Assembly: GCA_963576735.1 (NCBI GenBank)
Contig: OY755178.1
Coordinates: 4,836,001-4,900,000, forward strand
Source: Bedellia somnulentella
Taxonomy: Eukaryota > Arthropoda > Insecta > Lepidoptera > Bedelliidae
Length of the DNA: 64,000 bases
Direction of reading: 5' to 3'
Part shown: piece by piece, positions 60,101 through 64,000 of the stretch
Layout of the letters: the number at the start of each line of letters is the position of its first letter
How positions within the stretch are numbered: position 1 is the stretch's first letter
Translations under genes and position numbers: made by a program
The notes under the pieces: model-generated
What the model was told of the DNA's origin: nothing
Databases searched by the model: none
What the model saw: the letters and a program-made list of their open reading frames with translations, nothing else

Positions 60101-62941
60101 CTGAAGCTTTACGCCCCCACGGCTGACAGATTGGCGGAGCTACTGACGATCACTAACGATTTCAGTGGTTCCGTCAAGATGGAGCTCGGGGTCGATAAGT
60201 GTGCGGTCATCCATGTTGAGAAGGGGCATGTCGTGCACTCTGATGGTGTCGATGTCGGCACCAATCATTTGAGGGCACTCTCCGAGGCTGAAACATACCG
60301 GTATCTGGGCATGTCACAAACCATCGGTGTGAAGGTGGCAGACGTGAAACAGGGTGTTTGCGAGGAGTTTTATGAACGCCTGAAAAGTGTGCTTAATAGC
60401 TACTTGTCAGGCGTTAATAAGATCCGAGCCATTAACTCCTGGGTCATGCCTGTACTGATGTACACATTTGGCGTGCTCAGATGGACTCAGACCGAACTCG
60501 ACGCTCTGGACAGACGAGTCCGCACGATGATGACCTCTCATCGAATGCATCATCCGAGGTCGTCGGTTATGAGATTGTATATCCCGCGGAAGTGTGGTGG
60601 TCGAGGCCTCTTGAGTGCCAAAACCATGCACAACCGTGAGGTATGCAACCTCAGAAACTATTTTTTGACGATGACGGATGATAGTATTCGGGGAGAGGTG
60701 GTCGCTAGTGATAAAGGACTGACTCCCTTATCGTTGGCCTCACAGGATTGGCGAACCCCGGAGGTACTTAGCACCTCTGATCGGGAGTCCATATGGAAAG
60801 AGAAGGAGCTGCACGGGAGGTTTTACAAGGTACTTCACGAACCTTTCGTGGACCGTAAAGCCTCCCTGCATTGGCTGCGTTTCGGGGACCTCTTTGGGGA
60901 AACCGAAGGTTTTGTCTGTGCAATACAAGACCAGGTTATCAAGACGCGGAACTATCGGAAATACATCCTAAAGGACGGTACCACAGACATCTGTCGAGCA
61001 TGTGGCCGTCCCGGAGAGTCACTTAGGCATGTTATTTCCGGTTGTTCGGCTCTTGCTAACACTGAGTACTTGCACAGACACAACCAAGCAGCCAAAATCC
61101 TGCATCAGGAGCTCGCTCTGAAATACGGATTCTTGCAACAGAGGCTGCCGTATTACAAGTATCTGCCGGAGCCAATCCTAGAAAACGACCGTGCCAAAAT
61201 CTATTGGGACCGATCCGTTATCACGGACAGGACTATTCTAGCGAATAAGCCTGATATCGTGGTATGGGATCGGTCGCAGTCGAGGGTATTTCTAGTGGAT
61301 GTCACTATCCCTCATGACGAGGGTCTCGTGAAAGCCGACACCGAGAAGCGTCGGAAATATCTCGAAGCGTCGGAAATATCTCGAAGCGTCGGAAATATCT
61401 CGATCTGGCTCACGAAGCGTCGGAAATATCTCGATCTGGCTCACGAGATCACCGACATGTGGGGTGTGACTTCGACAGAAATAATCCCAATTGTTTTGTC
61501 CGCGAACGGGTTAATTCCAACCAGTCTCGCGACCAACTTGAGGCGGTTGGATTTCTGTGGCGTGTCGGTTCCAGCACAGATGCAGAAAGCGGTGCTGCTC
61601 GATACGGCTCGGATCGTCCGTCGGTTCTTGAGCTTGACTCCCTGACCCCGACCGACTGTGCTCTTGTCGGGGAGTACCGCCTCTCCCATTTAAAATTCTA
61701 ATTTTCTGTTTCGGCCATGGGAGAGGCGAGAAACTAAAGAATGTTCCCAAAATAATAATAATAATAAAACTCTTTATTGCACATTTACAAAAAAAACAAC
61801 AATTTCAAAAAAAAAAGATCGGTACAAAAGCCAAAGTACAACTGGCGGTCTTATCACTAAGAGCGATCTCTTCCAGACAACCCATGAATGGAAAGATTTC
61901 GACCTATAGATCTCGACGATAAATCTAAGTCTTTATATATGTGAGCGACATGATAGTCCAGTGGGTAGAACACCCGCCCGAAAAACAGAAGGGCGTGAGT
62001 TCCAATCCTGGGACGGGCCTACACCAATTTGTCTTTTCTAAAGTCATATGTGTGGTTAATTTATCATAGTTGCTAACGGTGAGGGAAAACATCGTGAGGA
62101 AACCCACATGGCTGAGTTGTACTTAGTCATGTGACAGTGTATTCGTACAAAACGGCGATAGGCCTGCCCCCTATCACGTGAGTACACTGTCTAAGCAAAA
62201 TGTGGGTACCTTCTCTGGAAACTAGATGGCGCTTGCCATGTGAGTTCAGGAGTATTGGTACCTCTGCCAACCCCTTCGGGGATAAACGGCGTGAACGTTT
62301 ATGTATGTTATGTTATTATATTTGTTATTCGCTTGCAGAATAAAAGAATTCGGTGCAGTAATGCAACAAAACAAGTTATACCCGCTGCAGTCCCCGGGAG
62401 CCAATGGAAGGGCGCGGGCAAGATTGCAAAGGCATACGACGTATTGGCCTCTCACTATCTCTTCTACGCTTATATTTAACTTTGGTTCGGTGAGTTTTCA
62501 ATTCATATTTGCAATGGTCTGACAGGGTAGGCTTTTGACTTGTGAAATATCATTGGCATTAAAAACACTGGATTAAAATCATGATTAAAAAAGTATTGTT
62601 GAATATTTAAACATATTAAAACTGTTATAACGTTATTGTAAAATAATTTAAAAAATAAAGACGTTTGAAATATGTATGTTTTAATAATGTGTAAAGTATA
62701 TAATAAAAGTTTTATTATCATTTAAAATGACTTATACTCACAGTATTTTTTTAAAGAGTCTTACTTGACCATGTGTAATGTGTTAAATTTTGAAGGTAAT
62801 GGAACCTCTAACGCGACTAGTAGTACAAGAGAGTCTAACTGATGACGAAGTAGACGTGTGTCGCAAAGTGCTGCTCAATTTGCTGGGAATGGAGTCCAGA
62901 CATGAGTTCCCGGTGCCGCAAGTACCGTCCAATAGCATGAG
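42645..62941 (+). CDS. INTS13: INTS13 / Asunder, Integrator complex subunit 13 (exons 1-11, 3' end outside window)
   Basis: INTS13 is an Integrator subunit that pairs with INTS14; in Drosophila (Asunder) it is needed for dynein recruitment and snRNA 3'-end processing. Exons: 42645-42872, 46605-46679, 50413-50558, 52102-52248, 52875-52965, 53974-54102, 55005-55115, 56286-56446, 57453-57593, 62339-62489, 62796-62941. All are bounded by AG/GT and the phases join: 1526 nt, 508 codons plus 2 nt. Diagnostic stretches are [87 protein letters not shown] and [13 protein letters not shown]. The human protein has 706 residues, so roughly 200 residues lie beyond the window. Exon 11 ends in phase 2. Confidence 0.94.
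43370..43575 (+). mobile_element. SINE C, partial
   Basis: From GGGAAACCCTCAAGACTGAG to CCAACCCCTTTAGCAGG; moderately diverged. INTS13 intron 1. Confidence 0.7.
44746..44907 (-). mobile_element. 5'-truncated Dong/R4 copy
   Basis: About 160 bp matching the last codons and the 3' UTR of the full element at 58221-61752, in reverse orientation, including ATCCGAGCCGTATCGAGCAG. It is bordered by TTA repeats on both sides (44734-44746 and 44908-44928), so the integration target is again a TAA microsatellite. Confidence 0.9.
44935..45860 (-). mobile_element. LINE remnant with RNase H domain
   Basis: The minus strand reads [17 protein letters not shown] (RNase H first Asp) near 45820-45770, AECIGI and then [12 protein letters not shown] at 45605-45565, all typical of LINE RNase H. 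The frame then continues into [43 protein letters not shown] and VDVWNKLPE, a C-terminal tail common in L2/CR1-like LINEs. Frames change between the two parts, so it is broken. The 3' end runs into a TAA repeat, which holds the truncated Dong copy. Confidence 0.85.
45957..46461. mobile_element. MITE, about 500 bp (copy 2)
   Basis: The same family as 18411-18882, with ends ATTCGGTATGCAAAG and CTTTGCATACCGAAT. It lies in INTS13 intron 1. Small indels separate the two copies, so they are independent, fairly old insertions. Confidence 0.85.
47025..47270 (+). mobile_element. SINE B, plus orientation
   Basis: From GCTGTGTAGTGTCGGCTTAG to the tail GAATATATGTATGTATG. It lies in INTS13 intron 2. Confidence 0.8.
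47812..47888 (-). mobile_element. SINE B, 5' part
   Basis: AGTCGCCTCTTACGTACACC to AAGCCGACACTACACAGCA; the 3' half is missing. Confidence 0.65.
48006..48180 (+). mobile_element. SINE B, 5' truncated
   Basis: Begins at TTTAAGGGATTTTTGGGCGA and ends with the tail GTATATGTATGTATG, with a short duplication CCCATCACC near 48040. Confidence 0.72.
48190..49725. other. INTS13 intron 2, unassigned part
   Basis: AT-rich. A degenerate tRNA-like SINE head may lie at 48955-49035 (minus strand). No gene seen. Confidence 0.4.
49730..50030 (+). mobile_element. tRNA-headed SINE F, longest copy
   Basis: GAAAACCTCATGTGGGGATT, then ACGGTAGCTCAATTGGCAG (A box) and CGCGGGTTCAATTCCCGCC (B box), ending TTTCTTTCCTTTATTTATTC. 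The head is preceded by 180 bp of non-tRNA sequence. Confidence 0.7.
50063..50300 (-). mobile_element. SINE B, diverged
   Basis: CATACATATTCTCATTGCTA, then AGAGTTAGCCAGAGCTTT; recognisable but with many substitutions. It follows a tRNA-headed SINE. Confidence 0.6.
51098..51415 (-). mobile_element. SINE C, nearly complete
   Basis: From the tail ACATAACATAACATAAACGT to CCCGACCCGGGATTCGAAC (B box). The A-box part of the head is lost. INTS13 intron 3. Confidence 0.82.
52313..52338. repeat. TA dinucleotide microsatellite
   Basis: About a dozen TA units in INTS13 intron 4. Confidence 0.85.
53250..53618 (+). mobile_element. SINE C, full length, variant 3' region
   Basis: The head has GATAGCTCAGTGGATAGAAC (A box) and GTTCAAATCCCGGG (B box). 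The body ends CCCCTTCGGGGATAAAACGG. The segment CTCTGGAAACTAGATGGCGC replaces part of the usual body and is shared with the copy at 61940, defining a subfamily. Confidence 0.87.
53620..53900 (+). mobile_element. SINE C, 5' truncated, tail next to exon 6
   Basis: Starts TGTGGTTAATTTATCACGG and ends in a TTATG-rich tail 70-odd bp before INTS13 exon 6. It is in tandem with the preceding full copy. Confidence 0.85.
54273..54460 (+). mobile_element. SINE B, diverged
   Basis: GTGTAGTTCGGCTTAGAATA to GGGATTTTCGGCCGTGAG, with the middle shortened. Confidence 0.6.
54552..54833 (+). mobile_element. Non-autonomous Helitron, 282 bp
   Basis: Starts TCCTTCTAATATTATAAATG after A and ends GTCTGTCGGGTCAGCTAG before T. 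It lies in INTS13 intron 6 and is non-coding. Confidence 0.75.
55005..62941 (+). CDS. INTS13: INTS13 exons 7-11: middle domain
   Basis: Exon 7 starts [29 protein letters not shown]. Exon 8 is GC-rich: [14 protein letters not shown], then a Gly-Ala run and [15 protein letters not shown]. Exon 9 carries [33 protein letters not shown]; exon 10 [15 protein letters not shown] and [11 protein letters not shown]; exon 11 [31 protein letters not shown]. The exon 9-10 intron (4.7 kb) contains a full-length Dong/R4 LINE. Exons 7, 8 and 11 are followed by partial copies of themselves. Confidence 0.9.
55391..55466 (+). pseudogene. Ghost copy of INTS13 exon 7 (parts plus donor)
   Basis: Contains ACTACGACGTGGAAATAAT, ATTCGGTGGAAGC and GCGAAGCCTTGGAATCT followed by GTGAGTTT, as in exon 7 (end 55115). 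About 36 bp of the exon middle are deleted and a TAA precedes the homologous stretch. It lies 351 bp downstream of the real donor. Confidence 0.92.
56517..56690 (+). pseudogene. Two ghost copies of INTS13 exon 8 end in a 117-bp tandem array
   Basis: The last 47 nt of exon 8 (from 56400) plus 70 nt of intron are repeated at 56517 and, partially, at 56634. GACGCAGCGTCACGCT recurs in each, followed by donors GTGAGA (after 56563) and GTAACA (after 56680). The second copy is nearly identical to the exon; the third has more changes. Confidence 0.93.
56690..56915 (-). mobile_element. SINE C, diverged
   Basis: GGGTACCCACGTTTGCTTGA, CGTTGGTGTAAGCCGACTCGGG and a head fragment CCCACTGAGCTGTCACCG. It adjoins the exon 8 ghost array, whose intron part also has SINE-like GGTGTTCAGAATACCTACG. 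Confidence 0.65.
56968..57200 (+). mobile_element. tRNA-headed SINE E, best copy
   Basis: TGGCCGAGTGGTTAGG matches a tRNA-Ser/Leu A box and GCGGGTTCGAATCCCGC a B box. A SINE body with CTTAGTCTTGGATGTTATTT follows. INTS13 intron 8. Confidence 0.8.
58205..58220. repeat. TAA microsatellite, 5' target of Dong element
   Basis: Five TAA/AAT units directly precede the LINE 5' end; the matching repeat follows the 3' end at about 61751-61766. Confidence 0.9.
58454..61645 (+). CDS. Dong/R4-type LINE polyprotein: reverse transcriptase, CCHC, REL endonuclease
   Basis: A 1063-codon open frame without interruption. The N terminus is Arg/Pro/Ser rich. The reverse transcriptase begins near SPGPDG (about residue 310), with the first catalytic Asp in [11 protein letters not shown] (residue 442), FQGDCLSP, and the YMDD box at 546-549. 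A C-x2-C-x8-H-x4-C motif lies at 847-864. A restriction-enzyme-like endonuclease follows, with KPD at 932-934 and FLVDVT (Asp949). No apurinic endonuclease or RNase H was seen, which fits the R2/R4 group. A 19-bp unit is repeated four times just after the endonuclease core (about 61345-61435). The GC content is well above the flanking introns. Confidence 0.93.
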   Translation: MQDDINDERIGPLPRGYRWGASGAGAGRGSMRSPSRRGPARPPGRSARPPQPPDGLASVGTGATQSQQSVPAAGGARRRMAWTVDMNRNAMRAYLRASGSILFGAAMTVCQFVGVRMPPTRAGGSRQAGSTSPRTRTRPAWMRRIEGRITRARVLIGKLTSFRSGNNRPRVVRFVREAFPGENVFDNSPEFACRLVERIDDLKQKIAAWGKRIRRYSERVKRYQQNRLFMSDQKKFYRTLERPDVVTTGQRPEKADVVAFWRGLWSLPVDHEEGRWFEAVEGACEPIAPMNSVNISEEDVVAAIRKAPNWKSPGPDGLHHYWLKGFTRCHATLARQFQSALESGTLPNFLTTGVTYLAPKSDATADPSQYRPITCLCTIYKTLTSVLSSKITQHTVDNNVISGAQNGCRGGSRGSKELLLIDAVVGQLVKRNRRNFSAGWIDYRKAFDSVPHTWLMRVLELYKIDSAVRHFLGQCMGCWRTILSLDGQRMTDADDQIDIRRGIFQGDCLSPVWFCLALNPLSTLLENSGTGFQFRRGGPRLPHLLYMDDLKLYAPTADRLAELLTITNDFSGSVKMELGVDKCAVIHVEKGHVVHSDGVDVGTNHLRALSEAETYRYLGMSQTIGVKVADVKQGVCEEFYERLKSVLNSYLSGVNKIRAINSWVMPVLMYTFGVLRWTQTELDALDRRVRTMMTSHRMHHPRSSVMRLYIPRKCGGRGLLSAKTMHNREVCNLRNYFLTMTDDSIRGEVVASDKGLTPLSLASQDWRTPEVLSTSDRESIWKEKELHGRFYKVLHEPFVDRKASLHWLRFGDLFGETEGFVCAIQDQVIKTRNYRKYILKDGTTDICRACGRPGESLRHVISGCSALANTEYLHRHNQAAKILHQELALKYGFLQQRLPYYKYLPEPILENDRAKIYWDRSVITDRTILANKPDIVVWDRSQSRVFLVDVTIPHDEGLVKADTEKRRKYLEASEISRSVGNISIWLTKRRKYLDLAHEITDMWGVTSTEIIPIVLSANGLIPTSLATNLRRLDFCGVSVPAQMQKAVLLDTARIVRRFLSLTP
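61678..61728 (+). other. 3' UTR hairpin of the Dong/R4 element
   Basis: Perfect 12-bp inverted arms CGCCTCTCCCAT (61678-61689) and ATGGGAGAGGCG (61717-61728) around a 27-nt loop. The same arms are kept in the truncated copy at 44768-44817, while the loop has changed, suggesting a structural role in priming of reverse transcription. Confidence 0.8.
61765..61905 (-). mobile_element. LINE 3' fragment at the Dong insertion site
   Basis: After the TAA repeat the plus strand reads AAACTCTTTATTGCACATTT and CTTATCACTAAGAGCGATCT, which looks like the 3' end of an unrelated LINE in reverse orientation with the TAA repeat as its tail. Identification rests on recall of common lepidopteran repeat sequence. 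Confidence 0.5.
61940..62318 (+). mobile_element. SINE C, full length, tail abutting exon 10
   Basis: The head is GTGAGCGACATGATAGTCCA and the B box GAGTTCCAATCCTGGGACGG. It carries the same variant segment as the copy at 53250. The tail TATGTATGTTATGTTATTAT ends about 20 bp before the INTS13 exon 10 acceptor at 62338. Confidence 0.87.
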
Positions 62942-62997
62942 GTTAGTTTAGATCAACGTACATACATATCTATAACTTATTTAGATATTTACTAGTG

Positions 62998-63646
62998 GTA
63001 CAAGAGAGCAGCTAACTGATGATGAAGTAGACGTGTGTCGCAAAGTGCTGCTCAATTTGCTGGGAATGGAGTCCAGACATGAGTTCCCGGTGCCGCAAGT
63101 ACCGTCCAATAGCATGAGGTTAGTTTAGATCAACGTACATACATATCTATAACTTATTTAGATATTTACTAGTGGTACAAGAGAGCAGCTAACTGATGAT
63201 GAAGTAGACGTGTGTCGCAAAGTGCTGCTCAATTTGCTGGGAATGGAGTCCAGACATGAGTTCCCGGTGCCGCAAGTACCGTCCAATAGCATGAGGTTAG
63301 TTTAGATCAACGTACATACATATCTATAACTTATTTAGATATTTACTAGTGGTACAAGAGAGCAGCTAACTGATGATGAAGTAGACGTGTGTCGCAAAGT
63401 GCTGCTCAATTTGCTGGGAATGGAGTCCAGACATGAGTTCCCGGTGCCGCAAGTACCGTCCAATAGCATGAGGTTAGTTTAGATCAACGTACATACATAT
63501 CTATAACTTATTTAGATATTTACTAGTGGTACAAGAGAGCTAACTGATGATGAAGTAGACGTGTGTCGCAAAGTGCTGCTCAATTTGCTGGGAATGGAGT
63601 CCAGACATGAGTTCCTGGTGCCGCAAGTACCGTCCAATAGCATGAG
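62998..63646 (+). pseudogene. Four downstream copies of INTS13 exon 11, 177-bp period
   Basis: Copies begin at 62998, 63175, 63352 and 63529 and end at donors after 63118, 63295, 63472 and 63646. Each holds the last 119 or so nt of exon 11 plus donor and about 55 bp of intron. Copies 2-4 look identical; the last has a 3-bp deletion and substitutions. Relative to exon 11 (ESLTDD) the first three carry an extra 2 nt and the last lacks 1, so the original frame meets TAA. An AG just before CTAACTGATGATGAAG would instead restore the frame in phase 0. Confidence 0.95.
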
Positions 63647-64000
63647 GTTAGTTTAGATACACGTACATACTACTTATTTAAATGTTTTCTATGTAGTGTC
63701 GACTTAGCACTACCACATCATTTCTAGGTACAAGGAAATACACATACTATAAATGAGAATTTTGAGTACTTATCCTGAACTTCTTAAATGATGAATGTGG
63801 CTGGGTAACTTTCCCTACATTACCTTATTTAACCATCATCTCTCAGTTAATTTTGCTACACTTGCACTCCTCTGCACTTTAGCTACTCCTGTTTGGGGTT
63901 TCATCGCCGTTATAGAATACATATTAATTGATATATTTGCAACCATGATACAATAATGTAATACGCTTCGTAGAAATGTTGAGTGAATGGAGGTGTCCTT

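Larger units (their letters stand above)
58221..61752 (+). mobile_element. Full-length Dong/R4-clade non-LTR retrotransposon
   Basis: A site-selective LINE inserted in INTS13 intron 9, same orientation as the gene. It is bounded by TAA repeats on both sides (58205-58220 and about 61751-61766). The 5' UTR (58221-58453) starts with a perfect 18-bp tandem duplication, one ORF fills most of the element, and the 3' UTR is about 105 bp with a 12-bp-stem hairpin. R4-clade elements, such as Dong of Bombyx mori, are known to insert into TAA repeats. Confidence 0.92.

Noticed and set aside
58454..61645. Long ORF as a host gene
   Set aside because: The RT, CCHC and REL endonuclease motifs and TAA-repeat borders identify a LINE.
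58221..61752. R2-type element with rDNA target
   Set aside because: The flanks are TAA repeats, not 28S rDNA, which fits the R4/Dong group instead.
62796..63646. CRISPR-like regular array
   Set aside because: The repeated unit is exon 11 coding sequence plus its donor and intron in a eukaryotic gene, with no unique spacers.

Overview
The window is eukaryotic nuclear DNA, AT-rich, with short spliced exons in long introns packed with transposons. The repeat families (SINEs with TATG-type tails, Helitron ends, a Dong/R4-type LINE, mariner and DD41D elements) and the two insect-like host genes point to a moth or butterfly (Lepidoptera). I cannot name the species.

Two host genes are recognisable and lie head to head. 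USP7, a ubiquitin-specific protease, is complete on the minus strand: 22 exons from a start at 40096 to a stop at 15719, with consistent exon phases and a 1108-residue product. INTS13 (Asunder, an Integrator subunit) is on the plus strand. It starts at 42645 and has eleven in-phase exons up to 62941 (508 codons plus 2 nt); its C-terminal part lies beyond the window. About 2.5 kb separates the two start codons and must hold both promoters.

Region by region: 1-15.7 kb is intergenic DNA made of nested transposons (a foldback element holding a broken mariner, a second foldback element with an 8-bp target duplication, Helitron ends, SINE and LINE pieces). USP7 occupies 15.7-40.1 kb; its introns hold a Helitron remnant with a Pif1-helicase tail, a nearly intact DD41D transposon, several MITEs and many SINEs. 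INTS13 occupies 42.6 kb to the end; its introns hold a RNase-H-bearing LINE remnant, a 5'-truncated Dong/R4 copy and a full-length Dong/R4 LINE with a 1063-codon open frame.

The most unusual signal is a recurrent pattern in both genes. Eight of the 33 exons are followed, on their downstream side, by one or more decayed copies of their own 3' part plus the splice donor ('ghost exons'): USP7 exons 8, 10, 12, 15 and 19, and INTS13 exons 7, 8 and 11. I found none on the upstream side. One ghost array was later hit by a MITE with an 8-bp target duplication, which shows the array is old; the exon 11 array has five near-identical copies and is recent or an assembly product. A second system visible here is a LINE/SINE partnership: two SINE families share their 3' hairpin and tail with 5'-truncated LINE copies that end in a recognisable reverse-transcriptase ORF terminus. 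A third is the Dong/R4 LINE, which in both copies sits inside TAA microsatellites, and for at least one copy (probably both) inside the tail of another LINE.
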